From Tubulanus polymorphus (taxonomy: Eukaryota; Nemertea; Palaeonemertea; Tubulaniformes; Tubulanidae), in the NCBI RefSeq assembly GCF_964204645.1, contig NC_134029.1:21036450-21100449 (forward strand): DNA of 64,000 nucleotides. The letters are read 5' to 3'. The translations under genes and the position numbers were made by a program. This document shows, in pieces, positions 32,201-43,413 of the stretch. Every line of letters starts with the position of its first letter. Positions within the stretch are counted from its first letter, which is position 1. Under the pieces are notes generated by a model. It had not been told where the DNA came from. It worked only from the letters and a program-made list of their open reading frames with translations, and searched no databases.

Positions 32201-35200
32201 AACATTGTCTCGGGAAGTTTTACAAACAAGGTTTTTACAGAGATAAAACAAGGATCTATGAAAAACATTAACAATCACCTATTAGTACACCCTGATATTA
32301 TTACACTTGTCATATGTCATGAAAACCGATACCATAATGACAGGACTCTATTTCCCAAAAAGTATTTTAATTTGATTCTTACCCATCCCATTTACACCTG
32401 GTGGCATAGGTTCTTTACCTGTCATATTTCGAAAACCGATTATATTCAGATTTATTTACTAGATTTTTAATTTTCTGTAACTGTTTCAAGAGTTTGTAGT
32501 ACGTTACAGATATAAAGATTGGATAAGATCTATTGAAAATACATGTATATTACCTGTATGTGGGGGCATGGGACGATGAGGGGGTGCCCCGGGAGCAACC
32601 AGTCTCGGGGCCATGCCCGGCGGCGGGGCGCCTGGAGGCATCGGTCTCGCCGGGCCACCACCTGAAATATCATATTAAAAACAATCTAAAGGACATCACA
32701 GCAATAACGATAATAACATACTTGATTGTTTCTCTTTCGGAATATATCATTGCAATTATAACCACGGTAGGTTTTGATAATCAAATTGCGGGATACAGTA
32801 CCTGGAGGAATAGTGATAACGCTAGGTAAAGCTACATCTTCCACAACCACTGGGTCCAAACCATGATCAAACGGACACAAATCACCACGCATGCAAAAAC
32901 CCTTCTCTAGAAATCATTAAAAAAAAAAAAGAAGACACCCGATGATTTGTAATATATAGTATTTCGTGGGGGTCGGGACGTTTCACAAACCCGGAAAACA
33001 CCGAATACTAACCATCGAAATCGCGACACCGAGGCCGAGCGGATCGAATGTTGTTATTATTCGGCGGCGGACGACGATCGGTTTGAACGCTACGATATCC
33101 CGGCTCCGTGCGCATCGGTTCACGATCCTGAATCGGCGTCGAACCGCGACTATCCGGCGTTCGCTGACCAACTCCTCCTAAAATACGCACAATTTTCAAA
33201 TCTTTTTGAATACCCGGTACCAAATAACAGCTTCTATTTCATAAGAACTTTCAATTGGATGACCGTTTGAATTATTTCCCCGGATATCTAGGTTGTTTTG
33301 TTTCTCCTGACTTGGCTAGAAATACGATCCTCCATTAACACAGTCAAAATACGTTAAACATACACGATCTTACAATCAATCCCTGATTTTTTTTAAGTGA
33401 AAAGAAAATTGCCAGACTTCTTGATTTCCACCTAATACAGTGTCCACCCTGTTTTATTGCCGAATCAAAATTTCAGTAGTAAGAACTATTTCACGACACT
33501 TATTTCTGTATGGTACGCCATACGGCTTCTTAAGTAGTTGGTTTTAGTCTGCTATCTGTGACTTTACTGAAGGAAGGATTACCAGTAAGATTAGATTATG
33601 CAAAACTACTATTCTCCGTTCCTACCTCTGCTTCTTGATCTTGACCTCGACCGTGACACCGACCTCGATCTACTGAACGAACGCGAGCGCGACCTCGATA
33701 GCGAACGCGGCGTACGAGAACGGGTTCTTCGTTCTCTCGATCGGCTGCGACTGCGAGGCGGTCCGCGCGGGGAATGCGACCGCGCGCGTTCGAACGGTCG
33801 TTGCGGAGGCGGTGGACCGCGGCGGAAGTTCTCGTCGTATCGGCCGCCGCCGCCGTAGCGATAACGTTCCCGATCGTATTCGAATCTACGAGGAGGCGGA
33901 CCGCGATCGTCGAACCGCCTGCGAGGTGGAGGACCGCGATCATCTCTACAATTCAGACAGAATAAATACATTTAATTTAAGGCACAGTAACAATAAACCG
34001 AGTCAAACTAGTGTCGAAACATGACGAAATCAGTAAAACAAGACAAGGTCCCTACAGATCAGTCATTCCTGGTTATAAGGAGGAAATTTCAAATTTCATG
34101 GAAGCGTCTTCATCACTTCTAGCCCATATTCCATCCAATTACTGTAGACTCCTAGATCGGTATTGTTTATTTCTCTAAACGGTTAATTTGGTTTTGTAAG
34201 CAAAGTTCTAATTTCATCCTTAACACTATAAAACTCAGCTTCTAATTCGGTAACCGCCTGATTAGTGCCTGGTGCCAACTGTATCGATTCAGGCTTAGTT
34301 TAGTGTACAACTACAAACATTTCTAATTGTTATTTCTCAAAATTGATGTTTTAGAGGAGTTTCGGGCATTTTGTTCAAATCAAAGGTAAGTTTTGAGCAC
34401 CTTCAAAAAAAATTCCTGTTTAAGGATTTTTAAAGGAATCAAAGAGTCGCAGGGACCCTGATCAAACGATTATTTTCCAAACTTGAATGAAATCAGTAAA
34501 ATGAACAAGGAAACATGAACTGTTGAAAACCAAAAATAAAATTGATTCAAAATCTAACATAATCGTGATAAAAGTTCAGTTGCTACATACATCTCACCAA
34601 TATTCACCCTAAAAATATGAACAAAGCTTTGCTTGCTTGTGAATATCAATGAATAATTGATTATCCATACAAATTTTTCCACGACCAACGAGGATGTTGA
34701 ATTTGAATTGAGCACAGACTTACCTATCAAAACGTCCCCGTACATCTCTTACTCGTAGGGGACTTCGAATCGGCCCGCGTACCGGACTTCGACTTCTAGA
34801 TCTCGGACGTCGTCTATCGGCTTCCTCCTTAGTTATAACAGCCTGAAATAATATTTCAATGTTAGGAAACCAGAGACAAACCACCAGAGACACCGGATTT
34901 TCACTCGAAAAAATTAAAGACACTGGAATTAAAAACAATGGACAGGAATGGAGAATGGGCAGCTACCAATACAATGGTGGCAATCGATGATTCCAATGTC
35001 AAAATCATTTTCGGTTTAACTGAATGCTCGTCATGTTATCTCTCGGGAAAGCTGGGGTTGGTAGCTTACCATTCTGTTTTTGATAGAGATAAGGTAAAGC
35101 TCGGTTAATTCCAATTACGATAATTGAGTTAAGTTCACTTTTTAATCTAAGTGCATTCAGCTGATACTGATAAATCATTTAAGTGGATACCTCTTTGACT

Positions 35201-35943
35201 ATATTTTCATCTTTCTCATCGGTTGGTTTTACGGCGATTTCCTGTTTATTAGCAGCGTCAGAAGGCTGCAGGGGTTCGGCAGCTGGCACTGCCGGGGCTG
35301 GCGGTGCCTCTAAATACGCCTTATTTTTGATAGCTTCAAACAATTTCGCCACAAACTCTTTCGTTTCTGTAAATTAAGAGAAAAAAAAACACATTTTTTT
35401 CAATTTCATTCAAAAAGCTACACAAAAGGTGTTCGAGAGTGTGAAATAAGACGTCATCTTAATGTGGACGGCACTTACTGTCTTGGAGGAAGACATCTAG
35501 CTGATCCATACACAGATCATTTAGTTCACTTTCTGGTTTATCCTTTTTCACGAGAGCGACTACATATTTAGCTAAAGCTACAGGATCAGCATCACAGCTA
35601 TACAGAAATATAATACAATCTTTATTTAATTGAATTAATTATGATTATTAGTACGTTAAAAGACAGATTCGGGACTGAATTTTTCGAGATATTCGAAGGA
35701 TTGATTATCACATTACACATTTTAGTTAGCAGGTGAGCTATTGGCATGATTTATATCTAGATAAAGATTAAAATATGACAACATTTCAACAAACTCATGG
35801 TTGGTATGGATAGATTTTAATTTCATTTTAACAACAGCCAGGCTGCTTGCTCGCTTCTCGAAGCAAAAATATTGAAATACTTACATAGGGGTAAGTGTGT
35901 TTGTTAACCATGACTTCAGAGCATCAAAATTATCTATAAGCAT
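26219..35943 (-). CDS. RBM26: RBM26/RBM27 family RNA-binding protein (CCCH finger, RS domain, two RRMs)
   Basis: Twenty-four exons in transcript order: 35885-35943, 35479-35597, 35191-35366, 34724-34842, 33626-33945, 33013-33177, 32802-32906, 32554-32661, 32383-32418, 31908-32018, 31323-31580, 30488-30652, 29789-29916, 29464-29610, 29003-29125, 28732-28878, 28563-28637, 28411-28476, 28223-28327, 28043-28144, 27763-27957, 27587-27673, 26810-26992, 26219-26311. All phases close, giving 1063 residues (human RBM26/27 are about 1,000-1,060). Parts: PWI-like start MLIDNFDALKSWL, continuing ICDADPVALAKYVVALVKKD; RS region (about 120-264); CCCH finger C315-x8-C324-x5-C330-x3-H334; Pro-rich region; RRM1 (about 595-672, NNRFIKVFWH); coiled coil (about 763-880); RGG-rich stretch then RRM2 (about 915-1000); acidic tail ending DEDRSWRR. 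By family knowledge it is nuclear and acts with ZFC3H1/MTR4-type exosome targeting of polyadenylated RNA. Oddities: one GC-AG intron, one U12-like intron and a 36-nt exon. It is divergent from PARP16. Confidence 0.95.
26490..26765 (+). mobile_element. CAGGGTCCC-type element in RBM26 last intron
   Basis: Starts CAGGGTCCCAACAGATCAGTC and ends GGAGTCAAAGGGACGCTG. The interior AATTACTGTCAACCCCCACC and GGTACTGTTTATC blocks match the copy at 30778. Confidence 0.55.
27117..27252. mobile_element. MITE with CAGGGGCCAGTTGC termini in an RBM26 intron
   Basis: CAGGGGCCAGTTGCTCAAAG and TTTGGGCAACTGGCCCCAG are inverted. The interior AAACCGGCGGATAAATACA matches the copy at 55767. Confidence 0.6.
30630..30652 (-). 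repeat. Hexamer repeat coding for Gly-His
   Basis: Four units of GTCATG (plus strand CATGAC) at the very start of RBM26 exon 30488-30652 encode GHGHGHGHG. The acceptor CCCAG abuts the first unit. Confidence 0.8.
30778..31207 (+). mobile_element. CAGGGTCCC-type element in an RBM26 intron, longest intact copy
   Basis: Inverted ends CAGGGTCCCT / AGGGACCCTG flanked by the direct repeat TTAGA (30773-30777 and 31208-31212). The length of 430 bp and lack of coding capacity fit a MITE. The termini resemble hAT-type ends, but hAT elements normally make 8-bp duplications, so the superfamily is open. Confidence 0.6.
32383..32418 (-). other. 36-nt in-frame exon of RBM26/27 in the Pro-rich region
   Basis: It encodes GKEPMPPGVNGM between a TGACAG acceptor and a GTAAGA donor. 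Both ends are phase 1, so it can be skipped without a frame change. It sits between two other phase-1 proline-rich exons. Confidence 0.7.
34044..34460 (+). mobile_element. CAGGGTCCC-type element in an RBM26 intron
   Basis: Same layout as 30778-31207: start CAAGGTCCCTACAGATC, end CAGGGACCCTG, with AATTACTGTAGACTCCT and TTTTGTTCAAATC blocks in the same order. Confidence 0.55.
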
Positions 35944-37019
35944 CTTCGTTTTTGCTGCAAATGGAAATTATAATTTGTCAATTGATAGTTAATAGCGAGT
36001 TTTAGGGACCGGTATTTTCGTTCCAATCTTTGATTCTTTTTTTGTTACGAGAAATCCCCCGATCTTTTTGAAACGATCTTCTTTTCCGAAATAGACTTTC
36101 ACCACTCATTTCTTGAACAAGTGATGAAGGGCAAAAAAGCCACATTCAAAGCTCAATTAGGAAGTCGCGTAATTACGATCCTTCGATGGCAACTAATCGT
36201 GCGAGTTACATACCGACACAAATTTTCCAAATCTCAGCAAAACGTTGAAAATGGCGTAATCGCAAACTTTCACGTCCGGACGCGAGATTCTCGACGAGAT
36301 TTCAGTGGCAAACAACAATTCAATCAAATTTTATTCGCAACAAAATGCGTCGAATTCAAAACTGGTTAAGATACAGTAAACGCTAAGAAAGCTAAATTAC
36401 TGTGAGTAAATCGACGCGATGAAATATAAACGTGAGATAGTAGAATATATGCCCGAAAATGTGCTTGCAATTCGTCCACGTATCTGCCGCCCGATAGATG
36501 GCGACATAAACCCGGAAGTAACGAAATTCAATAGTAAGTTTTTTTATTTGTATTTTATTTAATTAAAACGAAGATAAAATCTCAAGAATATGGTAAATAC
36601 TTTTAATTGGCAAAGATCTGATCATATCTTAACGATTACCATTATCGTTTTTCCTCTGGAGCCAGTCTGGTCAGTTCCTCAATTTATTAATTAAACTCAA
36701 TCATCGGTTGTCCTAATTAACGACCGAAACCACCATAAACCGTTTTCAAAATAGTAAAAATGTCAAATTTCTACTCTGACAAACTTACTGTTGACCGCAA
36801 TTATTGGAGGTCCCTTGTACATTACATGGTGACGCAGCAGCGTTGGTGATGTCATAGAAGAAAGAAATGTCAAATTTGATTATCCGGGTACATGGATAAC
36901 TGGTGACGTTTTAATTTCTCGATCGGCTGATTATATTGGGATTGATCTCAACTTTAGTTTCTCTATTTCAGATTTGAGTGTAACATGTATTTGACGGATA
37001 TTTCACACAAATAACGACG
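35944..37019. promoter_or_regulatory. Divergent promoter region of RBM26/27 (-) and PARP16 (+)
   Basis: Only 1,076 bp separate the two start codons. The core contains a YY1-like GATGGCG (36497-36503) and an ETS site CCGGAAGT (36512-36519), no TATA box nearby. A donor-like ATA|GTAAGT at 36534 and an acceptor TATTTCAG before 36972 suggest a noncoding first PARP16 exon ending at 36533. On the minus strand, CATTTGCAG just upstream of the RBM26 start could be the acceptor of a noncoding RBM26 exon. No transposon copy was recognised here, unlike the flanks. Confidence 0.55.
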
Positions 37020-39292
37020 ATGGCAGAACGAACGAATGGTGATGACCTGGATAAAGCTTTATCCGATGACACCGAATCTGTCGATTTTCTGTGGAGTTTA
37101 TTTTTCTCAGCGTTGAGAAGCTATAAGCACGACACATTAGTTCGTCCATTCCCTCCACAATTTTCCACGTCCAACAATGAAAAAGACTTTAAAAACCTTG
37201 TGAGTCTTAAATCGGTCTCGTTTTCTCGACCTAAATATCATTCCACTTTTCACCTTTTTCAGTTCAATTCAATTAAACTTTATACATTACAGAAAAACAA
37301 GGAAATATACATAAATGTCTGCACTAGCGTGGATGTAGAAGATAGTTCTACATCAATGCTAGCTTACAAAATTGACCTCAAAAATCTTTTCTGGAGTTTA
37401 ATTTCATTAAGCAATGTCCTGCACTTGATAATGTTTGGCCGCTGCCAATAAAACTTTGGTATGTGTTTCTGGCGGAAATCAGAATATTGATCACATTTCA
37501 GGAGAGCATGAAACTCATTGCCCATGGCAACTTCCACACATCATAAACTTTCACACATCACATCATTTCTAGAAAGTCCTGAAAATCTGGAAAGTCCTAT
37601 TTATGATAGCGATGATTTTTATGTTTCGTTGACAGGCAAAAACAGCATCTAACCTTCCCGCTCTGCCGCTGGTCAAAAGGAATGTGAAAAATATCGATGA
37701 AAATTGTTCACAGTTGTTGAATTGGTTGATAAACTGCGGTCGACGGAACTTCACTTTATCTTCGTGTCCGGTTTCAAAGGTAGGCTGGTTTTACATTATA
37801 AACCACATTGACCCTGTTATCTATTTGATAAGTTGATTTGGTGTCCCTTACAAATATAACGATAACATTTTTCCTATAGTACAAATTATGTTATCAAATT
37901 AAACATAGATTTTTGCTAAATCATCAGGATCTATACCCTAAAGAGCTTGAGGTAATTTGAAAATTTGGAAAATTCCACCTCAGTGCGTTGCATAACAGAC
38001 ATACCGGTAGAGAACAACTGTGTGATAGGTGCCGCCATCCTACCATTGAGATTTTGACCAATTAAATCGATATACTTCCAATACCGATTAATACACCGCA
38101 CTGTGGTGTAGATGCACTGAAAGGGTTAAGTTAATGAAAATCTGTCAAATTGGTCTACACTTTGAATCAAATTTTTCAGACTTTTGCTATGAAATCTATA
38201 ATTCAAGTTAATTACCGTAATTTTTCAGTTCAAAGAGATCCGAGCTTTAACGAAAGAAACATTGTCGAGCCCAACTCCGAAGTATATCTTCGAATTGAAA
38301 TACAACGAAGCTGCTGAAACCAAATTCAAATCGACCCAGGGATCGTCGGATCTACTTTATCTGTATCATGGAAGTCGAGTGGAAAATTTCTACTCAATCT
38401 TACACCACGGTTTACAATGCCATATGACCAAGGTACGTGAAGTTCAACTTCAACAACATAGGTTCTACTGTATAACTTACTACCTTACTAGGTTGCATTC
38501 AGACTGTAAATATTTCACCAAGTTCTTAAACATGGAAATCATTAAGTGTTTCCAATAGACCCTTGTAGACCAGTTCTAAGTTAGAGTTGCATAATCAAAT
38601 AGCTTGACTGTCTTATTTTTTCAATTCACAGAATGCATTGTTTGGAGAAGGAATCTATTTGAGTAGTGAACTAACTGTAACGATGCCTTACTGTCCAACT
38701 GGACATGGATGGGAACACAGCGTACTCGGCGATAAACTGAGTTGTGTTGCTGTTTGCGAGACTATCGATCATCCATCTGTGAAATGCCAGTCGGCAGGTA
38801 ATATTCTTCTTCGGTGTTATTTTCACGCGCTTCTTTCAACGAAGCAGATTTCATAATCGGTGAATATGCGAAAAACGTACCTTTCAGACAAGGACGGAGT
38901 TCAACAGAAAAGTCGAACGCGTATTAAAGACAGTTTAGGCGGAGATATTCCAGAGAAATATTACGTCGTGCAAAACAATGAACTTTTGAGGGTTAAATAT
39001 GTACTTGTTTATGCTGAACGAACGAAAAGGTGAATAAATGAATAAACAGATGTTTTATTATCGAGACCGTTTTCAAAACTCAATAAACCTCGTTAAACTC
39101 GGGTGAATCAAGGTCCGTGTTTTCATCGTCTTTGTTTTCTATTTCAGGTCATACCGTTCGTCTTGGTGGTATCAACACCGGCAAATGATTCTAGTCCTTT
39201 CCTACGCCATCATGTTGTTAGCCGTCGCTCTGTTTTACAACCAGAATTCTAAAGCTTATCTCAGACGTTGGTGGCGATCATTCCAACAGTAG
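37020..39292 (+). CDS. PARP16: PARP16, tail-anchored mono-ADP-ribosyltransferase
   Basis: Six exons: 37020-37199, 37636-37779, 38229-38432, 38632-38797, 38888-39029, 39148-39292 (TAG). Phases 0,0,0,1,2 agree and give 326 residues (human 322). N-terminal helical part: [19 protein letters not shown]. Catalytic part: H155 in [20 protein letters not shown]185 in [12 protein letters not shown]256 in [17 protein letters not shown]. This is the H-Y-Y set of PARP16, which by family knowledge limits it to mono-ADP-ribosylation. One membrane segment (about 291-309) lies close to the C-terminus, with a basic 17-residue tail, as expected for a tail-anchored protein of the ER and nuclear envelope. In mammals it modifies PERK and IRE1 in the unfolded protein response. 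The ATG at 37020 follows an in-frame-independent 5'UTR with a likely splice acceptor at 36971. Intron 2 carries a TTAA-type MITE. Confidence 0.96.
37808..37858 (+). repeat. Dispersed repeat shared with 19463-19533
   Basis: TTGACCCTGTTATCTATTTG and TTTGGTGTCCCTTACAAA in PARP16 intron 2, directly upstream of MITE copy D. Confidence 0.5.
37910..38129. mobile_element. TTAA-type piggyBac-like MITE, copy D, in PARP16 intron 2
   Basis: Right end GATGCACTGAAAGGGTTAA is intact and preceded by CACCGCACTGTGGTGTA. The left end is diverged (about 37910). The interior GTGCCGCCATCCTACCA matches copy B. Confidence 0.6.
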
Positions 39293-42200
39293 CGAAATGT
39301 GGGGACGAACGAACGAACATTTCTTACCAGTTCATTCAATGCATTTCAGGAGAGAATTACGTTCATTGGGGTTTAGTTTATAGGAACATGGATAACTTAT
39401 GTTAATGTTAATTTCAGGGAAAATAATTGGTCGAGGTGATTTAGAATGAACTTTTAATTTTTGTTACCGTAATCGTGTTCTTTTAAAAAGGATAGTTGTA
39501 GAGGAGCCATGTTTACCTGGTATTGAATGAAATGAGAAAGTAAACCTGATTACCATTACTATTTGTGAGTAGTTGCCACTCTTTTAAGAGCTCAGTCGCT
39601 ACCAAAAATATTAGAATGCTCTCAAAATCAGAATTTTCTCTAGTTCATTCGCAATTAAACTTTAATTTTCAAATTGCGGTGACATCTACCTCATAGGAAG
39701 ACACCCAGATAGTCGGGTCTGGTACAGGTAGCACTGACTTGATCTGAAATCATGAACTAGTGACTGATTGCACTGCACTTAACAGATAGTACTTAGTACT
39801 ATTATGCTTGTAAAAGAATGTTAATTTTTCATCGTATAAATTTGGCCCCACTCCATGTCCAAATTTCAAATACGGGCCTGAAAATGGTTAGCTTGTTTCA
39901 AGCAACAGTACAACTAGATCTTACAGTGGATGCAATACGAGGTATAATCTCGTGCTACAGCATCTTCAATGTGATGGATTCAGGTTCATTCAATCATCGC
40001 AATTGATGGCATTGATTATTTGATGCGGTTACTATTACAAACTTACCAGTAATTCTCTATGATGTACACTATGTCTCGTTGATTATGTTATTACTCAAAT
40101 CGATACTACTTAAACATATATATATATATATATATATATCTACGCGCGCTCTTTTCGCTATGCAACGAAATATTTTTTCAAACATTATCTGATATGTGAT
40201 CATCTGTTTGTATGCCAGGTATTAAAAATGATTTATTGCAGTTGATTAAAACAGTCATCTTGTATTTTGATATGAAATATTATTACCCTACGCGTTATCA
40301 TTATGGATCTATTCACGCTCATATCTGACCACACACAGGCCCGCAGCATGGGGGGTTCTGGGGTTGGAAAGAATCTAGCTCCGAGGATATTTAGTTCTGC
40401 TTGATTTTTTTTTATTTTCAAAAATCATTGAGCTGAAATTATACCATATAATGCATGATTATTTGTAAAATTCGGTCATTTATTTAGACCTTCAATCGAC
40501 AGGAATCGCTCAGCGGCCATGTTTGGAAGTTCGATTTCTAAATTTCTCAGACAGTTCCAACCAAATTACAAACGAACCCACCCGCATATTCCTCCTCGGG
40601 ATATGGGCTTGCATACGACTGATAAAGTAAGCAGAATGTTCCCCGGTGATTTAGAGAGACACTAAAACGTATATCTGTTGTTTCATAATAATTGATTTAT
40701 TTGTAGAGAAGTTTGTTTTTGTCAGGGGGATCGGTGCTATTTTTAGAACTAATCTATAATACGCTATATGAATATGTTGATGATCTAATGATTTTAAATA
40801 CGATGTGTATGATAGTAGTAGTATATTGATTGACTCTACTGACTAGCGCATTTCCTTAGAATTTATTCGCAATTTTTGTGTTTCCATTGCCTCAAGCCAT
40901 TTCTCACATTTAATTTGAACCAAATTCACACACTGCGAATGTAATGTTAATTTGTACAGCAATAAATAGATCATGATGTATATTGTACACTAATATAATG
41001 TATTCTTCTCTTGGGTACGGATATGCGTGGTTTCGCATGATAGGCAAACACTAGCGTCTTAATGCAATTAAATATTTACGTCTTCTGAGGATGAAATTGC
41101 GGCATTTTGTATTCGACGCACGGAGGGGGACCTGACTACGACTTCTATTGGAGAGTAGTTAAGTAAGTTCTACTATGAGAGCTCAATTACACAAAAAATA
41201 TATCAAGATACATGTACTCCCTAAATTAGAATAATTACTAGCTCATTTTCACACAAACTGCTATTTTTTTAGATCAAATTACTCTCATTTTGGTGGAAAA
41301 ACTACTACAAGCAGAGATATCAGTTAGTCTGGTCTGGGTATAATAGTCAACGAGTGATTTTCACCGCCGTTCGACATTTTGCGTTCGGTTTTATTGCTAC
41401 CAGCAATCCAGGGTTTAAACGACGATGAAACAACGATGACAGTGTATTCCGTCATCAACCAGAAAACCATGGCTTTGTTTAACTCCGCTCTATAATACGA
41501 AACTGCGCATCGATTTCTTTTTGTTTAGCTTTTGATGGCACGTTTTTGAAGATTTATCATTTCTATGAAATTATACTCATAGAATTTGCTGCGGGAAATA
41601 AATACACGTACGCGTTTATAGCCTTTATAGTAGGCCTCTGTTTGAAATACGTATTACTTTGAAAGGAAACGCCTTAAACATCACAATGATCGTGATGTAT
41701 CGCGATAACAAACACTTAATATATATGTAAATCCTTTTCCTGAACTTTGAATAGAAAAGTTAGCAATTGCAAAGATGTCGATTTCTCTTTACGAATTAGA
41801 TAGATTTTACGAGCTATTTATAGGCCTACACATGTATTTCTATAGATTGTAGAAAATATTAATATTTCCGTGAATGAATACATTTCTATGTAGGCTACAC
41901 AATAATAATTACTTGTTTTGTCGTTATAATATTTAATGCGCGGCTTTGAGTAATATTTATTTATATCTGAATGATATGATATGATATGATAAAGGGGTTT
42001 TATGTGGGACGTAAAACAACAAAATGCGCCATAAAATTTTCCAGGCACAAAACCTGACGTGAAGTTAAAATGCCGATCTGAAAATAAAACTATACAAACA
42101 AAACGAAAACGGCACGTTTGTTTGAAGTACTAATTGACATGGTCGGTTCTATCGAACTTGGAAATACGGTTATAAACGATTGATACCTTTATATTGGCGT

Positions 42201-42696
42201 TACAGGTGCGGAAAATTAAGATCGAAAATTACAACCTTCCAGAATTATCCGAAAACAATACTTAAGCGCGCTAAACGATTTTGACGAACGGAATGAAAAC
42301 TCATTAGATTTCGTCAAGTATATCTGAAAATAAATATTGACGTGAGCCGTTGAAGTCGGCTCTAGTTGTTTGGTTGCAGCAGCATTGATGATTCGCGTTG
42401 CGGATTGACACAGCAACCAGCGCCAGTCTCTCGTTAGAGTCGCTGCAAGATCGATAATGTGAGAGAGCATTACAGACGACATATCCATCATCTGGCTCAT
42501 TTCTGTCGCTGTATCCATCGCGCGCGTGAAGCCGAGTGTTGTCTTATAAAGATAAACGACCCGACTCCCCGTGGAGAAATGATATTCTAGTCGTTTATTG
42601 CGGTTTGTCGAGTCATTTCACAAAAGTCTTTGTTACACGCACCGTTGACAGGGACTTTTCGTGTTCAGTCAAGCGGTTGAAAAAACTGGCGCCCGG
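39293..42696. other. Intergenic region downstream of PARP16
   Basis: It holds the PARP16 3'UTR (poly(A) site not resolved; ATTAAA near 39654 and AATAAA near 40963 are options), a (TA)n tract at 40116-40139, a possible isolated coding exon at 40519-40626, and a short ATATG tandem repeat near 41971-41990. Otherwise I see no gene. Confidence 0.5.
40519..40626 (+). CDS. Possible first coding exon of an unidentified small gene
   Basis: ATG in the context CAGCGGCCATGTTTGG (YY1-like as well as a fair start context) opens 36 codons beginning MFGSSISKFLRQFQP, then continues to a GTAAGC donor at 40627, phase 0. The first 19 residues have no acidic residue and several basic ones, resembling a mitochondrial targeting segment. 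A following exon was not settled: one option starts after CTTCTGAG near 41090 and ends at a TAG within 70 nt. No family was recognised. Confidence 0.3.
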
Positions 42697-42800
42697 TTAT
42701 TTATATACGTATACGTGTTGTTTGGAGTTATTACGATCGAGGGCTCGTTATTGCCGAAGAATTTGTTTATACTCTATAGTGTGGTTGTTGGTTTGAAAAA
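42697..42800 (+). promoter_or_regulatory. TATA-like promoter and 5'UTR of the PH-like gene
   Basis: A TTATTTATATAC stretch lies about 100 bp before the ATG at 42801, the right spacing for a TATA box with a 60-70 nt 5'UTR. The ATG context is AAAAAATG. This is suggestive, not decisive. Confidence 0.4.
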
Positions 42801-43298
42801 ATGCGTACTCATTTGCTAGTGGAGGTTGTGGCTCCTCCAGAAAATGTCGAAAACGTTGAAAAACCGGACACTGATATCGAAGCGGTGAGTGTGACGCCTG
42901 AAAACGAGAAATTTTCCGCAGATGTTGTACTGCACAAACCGAACAAGACCGGTTCCGTCACCAAGATAAAACTAATGGCGAAAGCCTACGAAAGCAATTT
43001 CGGGCACTTCATGGTTTTCTACCAGGAGCGAACGTGCGGTAAAGCGACGAATTTCATCAATCTGAAAAACTGTAACGTGAATAAAATCAGTGATACGACA
43101 ATTTCGATAGCGTCGACCGACTACGACGGAAAAGGTATTACAAAATTCGACGTCTGCGATCTGAGCGATATGGATAGATGGCTGGAAGCTCTGGCGCCGA
43201 AGGTGAATTATAGGACACTGCCGATGGGATCGAGATCCCCGGTAATACCGAGGGCTCCGATGATGCCAGTTCTCGGTGAAAGCGAGGAAAGTGATTAG
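42801..43298 (+). CDS. Uncharacterised intronless protein with a PH-like domain
   Basis: A 165-residue open frame (ATG 42801, TAG 43296-43298) in one exon, unlike every neighbour. Codon use is clearly coding and rich in CpG codons. The first 45 residues are acidic and Pro/Glu/Val-rich. Residues about 46-137 alternate short hydrophobic strands and end in a helix MDRWLEALAP whose tryptophan is placed as in the last helix of PH domains. The tail PMGSRSPVIPRAPMMP is proline-rich and ends acidic (GESEESD). I do not recognise a named orthologue. A role in lipid or protein binding at membranes would be a guess from the fold. Single-exon structure with its own TATA-like box and poly(A) signal argues for a complete gene, possibly derived from a retrocopy. 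Confidence 0.75.
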   Translation: MRTHLLVEVVAPPENVENVEKPDTDIEAVSVTPENEKFSADVVLHKPNKTGSVTKIKLMAKAYESNFGHFMVFYQERTCGKATNFINLKNCNVNKISDTTISIASTDYDGKGITKFDVCDLSDMDRWLEALAPKVNYRTLPMGSRSPVIPRAPMMPVLGESEESD

Positions 43299-43407
43299 TT
43301 GGCTATAGCCCTTCTGGAATATAGAATATGCCACTATATGCTCTATATCTCGGAGGATATCATATGCAAGTATGAACAATGACAAACTCTTTGACTCTCG
43401 CGGGCAA

Positions 43408-43413
43408 AATAAA
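43408..43413 (+). terminator. Poly(A) signal of the PH-like gene
   Basis: AATAAA 110 nt after the stop codon, a normal distance for a short 3'UTR. Confidence 0.55.

Noticed and set aside
33008-33945. Long plus-strand open frames in the RBM26 RS region
   Set aside because: They are antisense mirrors of Arg/Ser codons; the minus-strand exons with matching phases explain them.
42216-42518. 100-codon minus-strand open frame upstream of the PH-like gene
   Set aside because: ATG lies in CpG-rich sequence but no family, donor or partner exon is recognisable; could be chance.
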